From Phalacrocorax aristotelis (lineage: Eukaryota > Chordata > Aves > Suliformes > Phalacrocoracidae), in assembly GCF_949628215.1 (NCBI RefSeq), contig NC_134276.1, forward strand, positions 131,874,125 through 131,938,124: a stretch of DNA of 64,000 nt, given 5' to 3'. The notes beneath the pieces were generated by a model. It was not told the DNA's origin and searched no databases. It was given only the letters and a program-made list of their open reading frames with translations. The translations under genes and the position numbers were made by a program. Of this stretch, positions 11,201-23,741 are shown one piece after another; the first letter of the stretch is position 1, and every line of letters starts with the position of its first letter.

Positions 11201-14200
11201 ACTGAATTTTATTGAGTAATCGTTGCATTTCCAAGCAAAAACTACCCCAGAGCAAGCAGGGAGCATTGCTTACAGCTCAGAGGACACAGAAACCACTGGT
11301 GAAGTAGAAGCAGATTTCCCAGGGGGTAGGTACTTTCTCATAATCACTGGATGCAAAAATGGAGTGCTGAGATGAATTTATTCTTTTCCTCCCCCTACCA
11401 CTGGGGACACATGCTTTTATGATGCCTGGGCAATGGTTTGTGCAGATGGAAATCAAGTTTCTCTCTGCTGTCCATCTCAGACTGAAACCGCTGTCTGTCA
11501 ATCATTTCATCTTTCCTCTCTTCAATTCCAAGCACAAAACAAGATCGATCTGCTGAATCCTGACATCTAGCTGATGCTGGTAAAGTGAAAAAGGCTCATG
11601 TTGTACTTACCACGGCAACTTCTGCTGGCTAAAGTGGAATGGAGGAGCAGCTTTCCTGCCTTGTATCACACACACAACTTAAATTGCAAGCCCAACAGGG
11701 CACAAAGCAGCTAGGCAGCAGCTTTCTAGTGACTGATACCAACTATCCCTGTGATCAGCTTTAAAAAGGACAGGTTTCTTTTGTATTTTTCCTGAGAGCT
11801 TTGATTTGCATGTGTAAAAAGTTCTATTTTCCTAACCCCTGCCAGACACAGTGGTCACTCTGAAGGGGCTGCATGTCAGAATTTACATTCTGAAAACCAT
11901 GTATTTCAGTCCTTTGGATTGTTGCAAATCCACAAAGCCTTATTCATGGAGAACGTCAGCCTAAAGGCTGTACAAAGACCAATGTTTCATAGAGCAAATC
12001 TAACTGCCAGGTGCTTAACAAAAAGCCTAGCCCCATAGTTTGACACTTGTGCAACCATACAAGTAGAGGTCAGTGTAAACCTTCTGGAAACAGAGCCCTA
12101 GGAAATGAATGCACTCTGTAAAGTAAAAGAGCATAAGAGAGCATGTGGCAGTGACTATGCTGTGAGGGCAGTAACTCTAGATTTAGTAACAGTTTTGTAA
12201 ATGTTTCACAAATTTCACAGTCAGAGGAACTGACTGATGAAAAATAAAAAGGCCCTCAAGCCTGTTGCATCAGAATAATTGTTAAATTAATACAGGCTTT
12301 CATTTTAGCATGCTACAGAGTTAATGAGATAAAACCATTTTAAAAGATACTCCCACTCAGTTCCAGATCCCAGCAGCAGTCTCTCTTAGTGTTTATCCAT
12401 TAAAGACTAGTGTTTTTCCATTAAAGACATAGGATGAGATACTGCCTGCTTTGGAGCTGGTGAAAAAAGCACCAGGATACATGAGATTTCAGTCATGGCT
12501 GCGGCTATAAGCTGTATAAATTAATCAGGGTCTTCTCTTATCTAAAATGGGCATTTGATTACGCTGGAAGAAGACAGAGCATCTGCCTGTTCTGCAGGGT
12601 CCCTTCCCGGTAGCTGTGCCGGGGGAGCCCTCTAGTGCAGCCACAGCTGAGTCTCGCAGGAGGACTTGCTATAATGACACCACGTCCTAAAAATCTGTAA
12701 GTCATGCTGAGAAAGTCCTTTCCTCTCCCATGGCATAGCTGCAGACAGGCCAGCAGGTTTCCCAGAAGAGTAGCGTTGCCTCAGAGTGTAAATTTCCTCC
12801 AGGTGATCATCCTGTACTGGCTCAATTTTGTTAGTGTAGTTCTGGGCCGTATGAGGATGCTTCTGCCCAGCAAAACTTAGGGAAAGGGTGGCTCTGAGAC
12901 CTAGGACTGCACCAGGGTCACACAGATTAGCTGCTGGGGAGGGAGAAGGCTTAAAAAGAAGGAATTAAAACAAGTCAGGGTTGAGGTAGCTCAGGAGAGC
13001 AGCCTTGAGAGTTCAGCTTTGGACCAGAAAGATGTGCATGCTAAAAATTACCCCACAGCACAGATGCTGAAATGGAGTCAGAGCTGGAGTTAGAAGAGGC
13101 ACAGTAAGTCCTGGCTGAGGTACATAAAAAAGATGTGTCAGAACTTTAAGTAATGTGTTAGAAGAGCTGCCATATGGGCAAGGTCAAGGGGCAGAAAATA
13201 GGTGTGAACACAGCTCTGAGCACACATGCTGTGGGTAGAGAGAGGTCATTCATCACCTTGAAGACAGAGCATGCAGTGCCTGGCTGTTCAGTATACTTGG
13301 GTTAACACTTTTATAAATAGCCAGTCACCAGAACATGCATAGCTAAAGCTACTCCCCCTGTGAACTTTAAAATATTCACACCTGAAGGAAGCTTCAGGCC
13401 CTTGCTTGCTGTGGGAAAAATTTCTCTTTACAAAAAAAAAAAGAAAGAAATAACCATGTTGAATATTGGCTCAAAAAATACAGTAGGTAATACAGCATAG
13501 ACTCCTGTAGCGCTGTCATTAGCACTTGACAATATAGCCATTGGAAAACACCTTCTGTTTTGCCAGCCTTAAAATATCACTCCTGTGCCTGAGCGGTCAG
13601 CACCTCCCGGGCACAGCATCAGCTTCCACACAGCCATTCACTGCTCCTTTCAGTGCTCTCCTTAGGATGCCTGTAAAGTCATTTGCTTTGTTTTCTGCTG
13701 CCCTTGCAGAGTTCCAGGGTAAGACTGAGGTGAAAATCCTGGAAGGGGACATCCGAGATGTGACGTTCCTGCACCGTGCCTGTCAGGGTGTGTCTCTCAT
13801 CATCCACACGGCTTCTATTATTGACACGTTGGGCCTTGTAGAGAAGCAGCTGCTCTGGGAAGTCAATGTAACAGGTGAGCAGATGAAGCACCTTTCTCAA
13901 ACCCGTGTCTACTATGTCCTGATCATCTTCGGCTCAGGAAAAGGAGCACCTGACGTGTTCTTTTTAAACCAGATTAACTGGGTTGTTCTGCATCTTGCAC
14001 AGCCACACTGGTGAGTGCAAAGCATGCATATGTGCAGCCCTATGCAGCTCTGGCCCTCTCCACACCCAGCACGCACCTGTCTTCCACGGCAGGGCACTGC
14101 AGGATCATTCACTCCTGTCAGCACTCACATATGCCCATACTGAGATCTGCACAGGCTCTGCCTTCAGTGGGGACAGCCATAATCCCGTGCTCAGTGGACC

Positions 14201-17200
14201 TTTCTGGAAGCAATTCACCTCTGAAATCCCAATGCACATTTGAGAAAACCAGATCTTACTCTCCCTCCCCATGTAGCATCGCTGCCTGTGTATGTTTTTT
14301 GATTTTTATAAACACTAGAGGCTTTATCTGCAATTACAGCAAAATTGCACTGCTAATGTCCCAAACCCTGTGGCTCTCTGTTTCCTGTTCTTTTTCTTCC
14401 TCCACTTCTTTTCCTCCCATTTGCCATTATGTCTGTGTGTGCATAAATGCAGTTCAGAGAGAGGAGCAGATGCTTTCCCACCTTGAGCTTATAATTAAAA
14501 TTCCTCTAATAAACACAAGGCTATGGGAGGGAGGAGTTTCAGTGACCTCTCGTTTAGGGATGGGATCTCCATTTTCTACTATGGAACCCCTGTTTCTCAT
14601 GAAAAGATCAGATGAAGGGTGAAGGTTTTTATTTGGAAATGACCTGTGTGGCAACAGCTGCTGGGAAACTTAAATATATTTCCTAAAAGAACAACTTCAT
14701 CCCCCTCCCTCTGATCTCAAAATTCTCTATGCCTTTCAGAGTACTGGTACTGCCTAACCTGCGTGCACACTGACCTCCCTGGCTGTGTTGCTTCAGCTCC
14801 TTGGTGAGGGTTTGGGGAAGATGTTCTTATTTACATGAATAGTTTTCCTGATCCTTTGTTCCCCTCTGCCAATGATACAGGGCTTCCTCACAGAAAAATC
14901 AGGAACATGTTTCTACAGGCACCACTTTTACAAATATTGTCTACTCACCAGTGTCCAGAGCAAGAGAGCATTCATTGTAGCTGAGTTGTCCCTTGCGTGC
15001 ATCTTAAAAATAGTGGGATGGCATTTTGGTTGTTTTAGCCTGCCTCAATGCCTGCACATTCAGCTTCCAGACCCTTTCATTTCTGCTCAGTCAAAGCCAC
15101 AAATTGACAGTGACCACAAATTAGAGCCCTGTGGGCAGATTCTTACATTCCTGCCAGGAGGGAAGAGCAGAACAGCAAGCTCCTGTACACCTGTGCATCA
15201 GGTAGTATGAAAAAGAAATATACATGGGTGGTAGTCCAGAGAGAGGATTTGTAAAACTCGCTATCTATGAATGTAGTCCTGCTACAATCTGTTTTTCACA
15301 GCAGAATGAGTTGTCTAAACCCATGGGGGGATAAAAAAAAAACAAAACCAAAACCAAACAAATATTAAAAAGCATTCCCAAAAAGCAGAAAACTCTCTAG
15401 CTCTGAGGTGGAGTCAGAGCTAGAGTTTATTTAAGTCCCGTCGTTCCTTTCGGCAGGTTTAGACTTAGGCACAAAGTATCTAGGTTTTCATAAATCTTTC
15501 AGACCCTCAACCTCCAACGGAGTCTGCCCATGGGTGAAAAAAGCCCTTAGGGCCAGTGACGTTAGCTGTCAACATCTGGTAGAATGAAAGCACACACCAG
15601 TCCTGCTCCTAGAGCAAACTGACCCTAAGGTCAGTCAGTAAATACTGCTGTCCTCTTCCCTATATCCCTCCATTTCCATTCTGATGCTCTTCTGGTTTCC
15701 TGACCTGCCAAGACACTGCTATGTACTTCATAGACATGTGGGATGAAAGTTTTGTTTCGCCTAGAAAACAAAGAATCAGATGTGGATGTTCACAAACCAG
15801 AACAGAAGCAAACAAGTTAAACTTGCCATGGTGCAGGGCTTTCCTCTGTCTCACATGCCACACAGTGCCTCAGAGCAAAAACATCCTTTTAGGAAGGGAA
15901 GGGAAGCAAATTTGTAGGAGGAAGAGAATTAAGAAAATAATTAAATATAATCCAAACAGAAGTGCATTCTGTGAATCAGATCCTCAAACAGAAGGGCTTT
16001 GTGTGCAAGCAAAACTTGGAGACCTGCTCCACAGAAGATTTACTTCATTACATGCTATGTGAAAGATGCTCAAATACCCATTACTGTAAGAACCTTTTGA
16101 CTTTTTACATACAACTCTGATTTGCAAATAAAACAGATTTTTGGGTGAAATCGATCTTGAACAGATACCAACTGCCAGGATAATTTCATGTTTGCTTTTT
16201 TTAAAACTTACTTTCTCATTTGATTTTCTCTAGCCCTTCTGCACTTTATTACTTTCCCTCACTTTCTAAGCAACATTGATGGCAAGAATTAAGCTATTAG
16301 TTTTAAAAATAATCTAATTAGTTAATTAATTAATTAATTTTCCAGATGACCCTGGCTTGTGTGTCACCCAAACAGTGATTTGCATGAACTCACTTTTCAT
16401 GTAAATTTATTTCTGACCGTGTAACCTTTTTTCTTTGCACTTTAGTGTTTCTTAAAGCCTCATCCAGAACTATTTTCCATTTGTTTCAACTTCTTTCTGT
16501 TTCTTGTTCAAGCTTGAAAAAGGAATTTTGATGCCCTAACAATATTCAGTTCAATAATTCTTCCCATTCGTCACTCATTAATGGGTCCATATTTTGCTGC
16601 CAATATTCCTTGGTCCTCTGAACCTCTTTTATTCATTATATTCTCTTTAGCAATGGTAGCCTGTTCTGCACTGTGCTGCCTTTAGTTGTTAACAGAGTGT
16701 GCAGGCCCGATAAATCATTTATGTGCCTCACTACTAGTGTTTGATTTTAGCCCCTAGATTTTAGGCCACACCCTTCTGATATATCAGTCAGTTTGGTTAA
16801 ATGTTCCTTTGCCGAAGACATTTTCAAATGTCTTTGAGCTGTATCTTCTGTTCCAAAATCACTGTCCCTTTCACACATAATCTCTCTCATTACACCATGT
16901 GCAACAAATAAGGCAATTTTTACCTCAAAGCTCAGAAGAAAAAAAACCCAAAAGATTCCACTTGTAATTAAAACAACCCAGTTTATTAAAATATTTATTC
17001 TCTCCCTGAATGTGCTTTCCTAGCCTAACCCTCTTGGATGCTTGGAAGACCTTGAACTTGCCAGTTTACCTCTGCTCTCCTTCATGAAAGCATTAGAATA
17101 TGATTTTGAGAGTAAGAAATTCTGTATTATTGCAAGTAAAATCCAGAATATGCCCCAAAAAAGGAGGCATACCTACACAATCATCACTTTGCTCACTGCA

Positions 17201-18636
17201 CTTTAGTCTATGATCTTTGACTACATAGTATCATGCATTGTTCTGACGTAAGATCTTTCTCTTTGAGCCCTCCTCCAAAGCCACTTCGAGTGGTGGATAG
17301 ACTCCCACTGGGTGAAGCTGATTTTGGAGCAAGCCTTCAGGTCCCACGTTAATTCTGTCCCTGCTTATCAAACCACCCAAGAGCATCCTCAAGTATGGAA
17401 ACAAGGGGCTTCAGCATACAGGATGGATGGTTCCTAATGAGAGGGGCAGCTTCTGCAGGGTCTCTGCCTTAAGCCAAGTCAACCCAACAGGCACAAGCCC
17501 CTGAATCTGTGGTCAGCATCCATGCTAGCCTAAGCAAGAGAAAAATTTGACTCTTGGCATAAAAAACGCCACAACATGTAATTAAGACCAAGTGTTCATC
17601 CTTGTTTAAGTCCAGCAGGTGCACTGGTACCACTTAAATACTGATTCAGAGCAGGTTCAGTTTCATTGAACATGCTGCCCAGTTCGGGACAGTATTCTTC
17701 CAGCTGCGAAGAGGGGAGATCTGGCCAAGCTCAGGCCAGAGATGCTGTTTCTGATCTAAAAAGCTCACTTTTTTCCCTGCCTGGAGAGCTCTAGACTAAC
17801 TTGCAAGTTTCTCTTTTGAAGGTACTCAGCTACTGCTGGAAGCGTGTGTCCACTGTAACGTCCAGCACTTCATATACACCAGTACCATAGAAGCGGCAGG
17901 CCCAAACTGCAAAGGTGACCCAATTTTCAATGGTGATGAAGATACAGTTTATGAGGGTGTATCAAAATCTCCTTACGCCCAGAGTAAGAGACTGGCAGAG
18001 GATTCTGTGCTGAAAGCAAATGGCCAGGTGTTAAAGGATGGTGGCACGCTGACGACTTGTGCCCTGAGATCCATGTACATTTTTGGAGAAGGATGCCCAT
18101 TTCTTCAAAGTCATCTGGATAAGTGTCTGTTGAACAAAAATGTCTACCTGCGCATCTCCCGGAAGGAGGCTTTGGTGAACCCCGTCTATGTGGGGAATAT
18201 CGCCTGGGCACATGTGCAGGCAGCAAAAGCCCTTCAGGTCCCAGAGAAAGCCAAGCATATCAGGGGGCAGTTCTACTACATCTCAGATGATACTCCTCAT
18301 ATGAGCTATGCAGATCTAAATTATGAGCTGACCAGGGACCTGGGGTTTGGAATCGAGCCCCGGCTCCCCATGCCTCTGAAAATGTTGTATTACTTCTCGC
18401 TGATGCTGGAGATCATAAGCTTCTTGCTCAGGCCCTTTGTCAGATATATCCCCTCCACCAACCGTCACCTGGTCACTCTATTGAACACCCCATTCACCTT
18501 CTCTTATAGAAAAGCACAGAAGGATTTTGGCTACATGCCCCGCTACACATGGGAAGAGGCCAAGCAGTGCACTGGTCAGTGGATTGCCTCCATGGTCCCA
18601 CAGAGAAGGGAGTTCTTGAAAAGCAAGGCTGCCTAA
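8056..18636 (+). CDS. HSD3B1: 3-beta-hydroxysteroid dehydrogenase/Delta5-4 isomerase, complete, three coding exons
   Basis: The product oxidises and isomerises Delta5-3-beta-hydroxysteroids (pregnenolone, DHEA) to Delta4-3-ketosteroids with NAD+, at the ER and mitochondrial membrane. Coding exons 8056-8209, 13710-13874 and 17822-18636 join in phase 1/phase 1 to 1134 nt, or 377 residues; the human enzymes have about 373. The Rossmann glycine motif is TGAGGFLG at residues 11-18. Asp39 ends the second beta strand, the position that favours NAD. The catalytic pair is Tyr158 and Lys162 (YAQSK), and a hydrophobic membrane-associated segment lies at about 290-313. The middle exon is 165 bp, the size I recall for the mammalian orthologue. 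The start ATG has G at -3 and follows a spliced 5' UTR. All splice sites are GT-AG. I see no stop or frameshift. Paralogue assignment (HSD3B1 or HSD3B2) is by closest family only. Confidence 0.95.
8210..13709 (+). other. HSD3B intron between first and second coding exons
   Basis: 5.5 kb without recognisable CR1. Open frames such as 9264-9791 and 10233-10627 lack domain signatures. Contains the 21-bp duplication at 12389 and an A-run at about 13430. Confidence 0.7.
12389..12430. repeat. Two-copy 21-bp tandem duplication
   Basis: GTGTTTATCCATTAAAGACTA is followed directly by GTGTTTTTCCATTAAAGACAT, with two differences. It lies in the first HSD3B coding intron. Confidence 0.8.
13710..13874 (+). 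CDS. HSD3B1: HSD3B second coding exon
   Basis: The 165-bp exon lies between the acceptor CCCTTGCAG and the donor ACAG then GTGAGC. It encodes LEGDIRD and IIHTASIID-type blocks, which match the conserved central part of the Rossmann domain in 3-beta-HSDs. The open frame extends on both sides into intron, so frame alone would overcall it. Phase is 1 at both ends. Confidence 0.92.
15395..15425. repeat. Perfect 12-bp inverted repeat (hairpin) in HSD3B second intron
   Basis: CTCTAGCTCTGA and its exact reverse complement TCAGAGCTAGAG are separated by 7 bases (GGTGGAG). RNA from either strand would fold into a stable stem-loop. No function is recognised. Confidence 0.85.
16317..16339. repeat. (TTAA)n microsatellite
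   Basis: There are about five AATT/TTAA units, with an impure left end, in the intron before the last HSD3B exon. Confidence 0.8.
17822..18636 (+). CDS. HSD3B1: HSD3B terminal coding exon
   Basis: The acceptor is CTCTTTTGAAG. The exon codes from Gly107 to the TAA stop at 18634-18636. It holds the catalytic YAQSK pair, the [12 protein letters not shown] block, [13 protein letters not shown], and the hydrophobic [12 protein letters not shown]-like segment thought to sit on the membrane. The C-terminus ends KSKAA. This single large last exon is the expected architecture of the family. Confidence 0.95.
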
Positions 18637-18792
18637 GTCTTAAGAGGAGCTGAGACCTGGCTAAACAAGTAGGGCCTTGAGTCAGAGGAGAGCTGGGTGA
18701 ATAGCAGCAGCAGATAACTACAAAGCATTTAAATGAAGACTCTGTGTAACAGCCCCATGATTCCCCCCTACACCCTCCCTGCCACGACTCAG

Positions 18793-18802
18793 AATAAATA
18801 AA
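18793..18802 (+). terminator. HSD3B polyadenylation signal (overlapping AATAAATAAA)
   Basis: Two overlapping AATAAA hexamers lie 157 nt after the stop codon, followed by a T/G-rich stretch (TTCATTTGTTTGTTGAG) suited to a downstream element. Cleavage is expected near 18815-18825, giving a 3' UTR of about 180 nt. Confidence 0.8.
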
Positions 18803-18824
18803 TGTTCATTTGTTTGTTGAGTAC

Positions 18825-19860
18825 AGGCTGATCAGGGTAACTTTACTGTGTAGTCCACAACCACTTCTACAGCTTTTGCAGCAGAAAGGAATTATTTTAG
18901 GAAGACTCCACACAGTCTGTTGTGTGAACACATCAGCCCTTCTTTTCACTCCACGCTGCCTTTAAGGCTTTTGTAAAGCACAATTCATCCTAGAACTATG
19001 ATTACACTTTACAAATACTACTCAGCTCACTCAGCTCTTGCCAGCCTTACCAAACACACGGCAGGTAGAAGCCACCTGTTTGCAAAAGCTGTTACAAATC
19101 TGGGTCACTTTTTCAAGAGCATTGTCCAGTCTCGTATGCCATTCACTGGACAGTTGAACTTGAGAGCAAATTTGGGCACTGTAAGCATTGCAAGGCCAAA
19201 AGCACAACTTAAATGCAACATGGTTTTAGTTAGGATGGCTTGCAGAGGGAGAGAAGGGGGAGATTTGGTCAGGTGAAGACTTCCTCATCCATTCTTTTTC
19301 CTAGTTACCAATTTTGCAATAAACCTGATGGCTGCCCAGCCGAACAACAGCTTCAACAAGCTGAAAAGCAGAAAAATATTGCAAGACAGCCTTGTTCACT
19401 GAAGGGTTTCCACTGCAGAGTCAAGATATTTGTGAACACTGAGGAAAATAAAGTGCTGGGAAAAAAATCTTGCTACTTCCAGGTTTCAGCTGGGAACAAA
19501 GGCTAACTTTAGCTGATAGATTCACATGTGCTGTCCCTGTGCTCTTCTTATGACCATATGAGTTCCTGCAGAATGTGTAACTTGACATTTGGGCCAAAAA
19601 TGTAGAACTTGTCTGAACAAATAGGTGTGATTCTTAAACATACAGCTCACTTGCTGAAAACAGCTCTAAAAGACGGGAATTTCTCTGTTACGTTCAGGGT
19701 GGTGTGAAAAGAAACATTTTTCCTGACTTAGTCCTAATGTGAATAAATCACATTTCCGGAGATGCTGGCACCTTGAAGTCTGTGTTGAGTTTAGTTATTC
19801 AGTGTCCTAAATATTAGATAGTCCCAGTGCAAATATTAACATTTTCTTTAGTAACAAGTA
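18825..19860. other. Intergenic between HSD3B and a CR1 copy
   Basis: No exon or repeat recognised. Confidence 0.4.
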
Positions 19861-21205
19861 AGATGACGTGAGGTTATACAGGGAGAAAATTAGAAGGGCC
19901 AAAGCCCAGTTAGAACTTAATCTGACTCCTTCCATAAAAGACAATAAAAAATGTTTCTATGAATATATTATCAGCAAAAGGAAGGCTAAGGACAATCTCC
20001 ATCCTTTATAGGATGCAGGGGTAAACATAGTGAGAAAGGATGAGGAAAAGGCTGAGGTCCTTAATGCCTGCTTTGCCTTAGTCTTTTATATTAAGACCAG
20101 TTGTTCTCTGGGTACCCAGCCCCCTCAGCTGGAAGACAGGGATGGGGAGCAGAATGAAGCCCCCATGATCGAAGGGGAAATGGTTAGTGTTCTGCTACAC
20201 CACTTAGACACACACAGGTCTATGGGGCTGGACAGGATCCACCCAGGTGTACTGAGGGAGTTGGTGGAAGTGCTCACTGAGCCACTTTCAATCCTTTATC
20301 AGCAGTCCTGGCTAACTGGGGAGGTCCCAGTAGACTGGAGGTCAGGAAATGTGACACCCATCTACAAGAAGGGCCAGAAGGAGTATCTGGGGAACTACAG
20401 GCCAGTCAGCCTGACCTCAGTGCTGGGGAAGGTTGTGGAGCAGATCATCCTGAGTGCCATCACCCAGCATGTGCAGGACAACCAGGTGATCAGGCCCACT
20501 CAGCATGGGTTTATGAAAGGCAGGTCCTGTCTGACCAACATGATCGCCTTCTATGACAAGGTGACCTCCTTAATGTATGAGGGAAAGGCTGTGGATGTTA
20601 TCTACCTGGACTTTAGTAAAGCCTTTGACACAGTTTACCACAGCATTCTCCTGGAGAAACTGGCTGCTCACGGCTTGGATGGGCATACTCTTCACTGGGT
20701 AAAAAACTGCCTGGATGCCTGAGTCTAGAGAGTTGTGGTGAATGGAGTTAAATCCAATTGGTGTCTGGTCACAAGTTGTGTTTTCCCCAGGGCTCAGTAC
20801 TGGGGCCAGCCTTGTTTAATATCTTTATCAATGATCTGGATGAGGGGACTGAGCGCACCCTCAGTAAGTTTGCAGATGACACCAAATTGGTTGGGAATGT
20901 CAATCTGCTCAAGGGTAGGAAGGGTCTGCAGAGCGATCTGGACAGGCTGGATCGATGGGCCAAGGCCAATTGTATGAGGTTTAACAAGGCCAAGTGCTGG
21001 GTCCTGCACTTGGGTCACAACAGCCCCATGCAACCTTACTGCTCTCTACAACTATCTGAAAGGAGGTTGTAGTGAGGTGGGTGTTGGTCTCTTCTCCAAG
21101 TTATGAGAGGAAATGGCCTCAAGTTGTGCCAGGGGAGGTTTAGTTTGGATATTAGGAAAAATTTCTTTACTGAAAGAGTGGTTAAGCATTGTAACAGGTT
21201 GCTCC
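19861..21205 (+). mobile_element. CR1 LINE, decayed, internally deleted and 3'-truncated
   Basis: CR1 pol is recognisable from upstream of AEVLNACFALVF through [28 protein letters not shown] and DFSKAFDTV. It has two stops around 20720-20727, a shift of frame near 20780 just before GSVLGP, and then FADDTKL. At about 21043 the frame jumps from the HLGHNSPM block straight to the YNYLKGGC-type block, so roughly 500 bp of the C-terminal half is missing. The copy stops near 21205 after CNRLLQ without the usual CR1 tail. Confidence 0.9.
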
Positions 21206-21992
21206 AGTGTTTCAGCATAAGCTGCAGAACCACACAAAAGGGCAGCCTGGGCACATGCTGTTTTCTTGTCTTTGGTCCAACACTGGGGCAAGAAACCTGT
21301 GACTGAAGCACCTTTCTCTGTCACAGCTGCTCACTGAAGTAGGAGCCAAAGTTTCCCATTTTCCTATTAACTGTAGAGCATTCTGAAGCATGCTGCTGAC
21401 AGTGAGCAAAGGACCTGCAATGTGGTGGCATGGAACCACCCCAGGCACAAATCTTGCGTGCATCACAGAAAAATGGAGAATAATTTAGCAGTTGCTGTGG
21501 TCTGGACATAATTTGGCCAACAACATTTTTAAACAAAATATTTTATAAGCTGGGTGGTCGCCCTATCCAGAAAAGGAGCCAATAAAATGTGGTTTAAGAT
21601 GGTCTCCTGCTCACAGGCATTTGCTGGAAGGATCAACCCCTGCTGCTTAGCTTGGCAATTAGCCCAATTGTCTGTTTGATTTTCCAGTTTTGCTTAAACC
21701 CAGGCTGCAAAATTGACCAAAATGAGGTCAAATCAATCCCACATCGGTCAGCCACTCATTACCAACTGCAGCAGTTAGGCAGCTGCCACCAACTACCCAA
21801 GGCACACAGGTGTGAGAAACAGTCAGTATGCCTCTGCCTTGCTGCTGTGCCCATTTCAAATGTCTCAGTGTCTACTTACGGACCCCTTTTAGGCCACTTA
21901 ATTTCATTCATATGCCCTAAAATTTCTTTCTAAAACACTGCTAAAACCAAGTATGTTCTCTACCCAACAGGTGTCTGAACTGCAGAGTAGTT

Positions 21993-22083
21993 GTTGGTGA
22001 GAATGATTTGCCCATGAAGGACAGAACTCAAACCTCCAGAGTCTTGTGTTCCTGCTCTAACCCCTTTACCCTACTGCCCTCCT
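21993..22083 (+). mobile_element. Possible MIR SINE remnant
   Basis: GAATGATTTGCCCATGAAGG, then CAGAACTCAAACCTCCAGAG and GTTCCTGCTCTAACCCCTTT with TACTGCCCTCC, follow the order of the MIR core and 3' part (gacttgccca; gaactcaaaccc; gctcttaaccactac; ctgcct). It is short and decayed; a chance match is possible. Confidence 0.45.
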
Positions 22084-22554
22084 GGGGCTTCAGGAATGCA
22101 GATGTCCAGGATCTCCCCACCCTTTGAACAGAGGTGAGGAGGGAGGCAGCAGCCAGGGAGCAGAGCGTCTCAGTGTGATCCATCCCAAAAAACTTTATTA
22201 CCCTAGTTACCCTGGGCTCTGGGGCTGCAGGCAGGTCAATGGAGAGAGCAAAAGCCAGATGTCTAGAGGGCAGGCGACAGCTGAGACCTCAGAAGCCCAG
22301 GCATGCCATTTGTCTGGCTGTGGAGAACCAAGGAGTTTGCAGCTTGTGAACTTCTGTGGAAGGTTAGGTATGAGGATCTGCAAAACTGGCCAAGCACAGC
22401 TGAGGCCTCTTCTCCTGTGGTTAGAGACATCATGCACAGGAAAGGGAGTGGGCCTGGGTCTTCATGTTCTCATTCTGTCTAGATCTCTCTGATGAAAATC
22501 TGTTTAGATACAGCCCCTCTGTTCATGCCTTCTTCTCCTTGAGCCTCAACATTC

Positions 22555-22750
22555 ATGTTCTTTTCCCCTCCAGTCTCCTGCATTGTTGGCTTTTTTCTCA
22601 CCAGATGGTTCCTCTCCATTCCCCTCTGTACATACCCTGTTCCCCTCCAGTTCCCTCCAGTTCTATTTCCACCTCCATTCCACTCTGGGCTCCTCCATTT
22701 GCCTTCTGTTTCCCTCCAGTCACCACTATTCATGCTCCTTTCCCAGTTGC
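22555..22750. repeat. Degenerate pyrimidine-rich repeat
   Basis: CCCCTCCAGTYYC and CCTCCATTCC-like units of about 20-30 bp recur imperfectly (TCCCCTCCAGTTCCCTCCAG; TTTCCCTCCAGTCACC). The minus strand gives a repetitive W-R/G-N-rich frame that is a product of the repeat, not a gene. Confidence 0.5.
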
Positions 22751-23741
22751 CCACTTGCACTTTGTGTCTATGCAGAAGGCTCTGTGCCGGTCATAACCAT
22801 CCAAAAGACTCCCAATTATGTAAAATTCACAGCCCTCTGAGTGCTGCTAGTAAAGCTACTAATCAGCTCCATATAGTTACATATACATGGTTATCTTAGT
22901 TGCCTCCAGGGTTGAATAAGGCTCTCAGGATGCATAAGACAAAATACTGCTGAAAGCGGCTATCAAATACTTCTCAGAAAAGCAAAAAGGTATTTAACAA
23001 ACAGTAACACCCATTATTTTTCTAGGCTAGTGAGATTTCATCCTAATGTCCTGTAGACCAATGATGGCCGCAGCCATGGCTGCTCTGTCACTCAAGTAGT
23101 AGAAAGGATGATCCAGGCACATGGAAATAGAGCAGGAAAGGAAGAGGGAGAACAACAGAAGCAGAGCTGCTATTTAATAAGGGAAGGCACTTAACACATC
23201 AAAGAGCTGGAACATTACAACACATAACAGAAAACTGGGACATCTTTGCCCAGGTTTAATAGACTTCCTAAAATACCTACAGATGCTGCCAGAGAGAATA
23301 CAGGACAACTTTTCTTCTGCAGTTCAATAAGTGACTCATTTCCCAAATGCAGGCTTCTGTTGCCGGAGCCTGCTTTGTCATTGTTGCCTTCTCAGCAAGA
23401 CAGTGGGATTTTTTCATCTCTCCAAGGGCCATCTCCCAACAATCAGATTTCTAAGAACCAAATTCCTCTTTTGCTGAACTACCTCCCTATTTCTTGTTAC
23501 TGTATCTCTTCCTTCAATCCTCAGGACAAGCCATTCCTGCTGACAAGAAGCTTATTTCCACTTCTGCCCTACCCTGCCACCCTACTCCCACCTCATCAGC
23601 AACCTACTTGTACTGTGACAGAGATCCTCTCCTCCCCTTGGTGGGTTTTTCCTTCTTTCAATCACACATTTATAATTTTTTTTTTAAAGGCAAGGCACCA
23701 ATGCCCATAGACCCAAGGGAAATGCTGTCCTGCTGTCTATT

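Larger units (their letters stand above)
13875..17821 (+). other. HSD3B intron before the terminal exon
   Basis: 3.9 kb. Holds the hairpin at 15395, the TTAA microsatellite at 16317 and a 203-codon frame at 14011-14622 that I consider chance, since it is Ser/Cys-rich with no domain. Confidence 0.7.
21206..23741. other. Intergenic between CR1 and zinc-finger locus
   Basis: Apart from the possible MIR (21993-22083) and the pyrimidine-rich repeat (22555-22750), nothing is recognised. Confidence 0.4.

Noticed and set aside
12890-12950. Possible MIR core (CCAGGGTCACACAGATTAGC)
   Set aside because: Match limited to about 20 bp with no supporting flanks.
13541-14014. Continuous 157-codon frame spanning the HSD3B second coding exon
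   Set aside because: Only 13710-13874 matches the family; the rest is intron read-through on both sides.
14011-14622. 203-codon open frame after the second HSD3B coding exon
   Set aside because: Low-complexity Ser/Cys/His composition, no family features, wholly intronic.
22479-22760. 93-codon minus frame rich in W, R, G and N
   Set aside because: A translation of the pyrimidine-rich repeat; repetitive composition follows from the DNA repeat.
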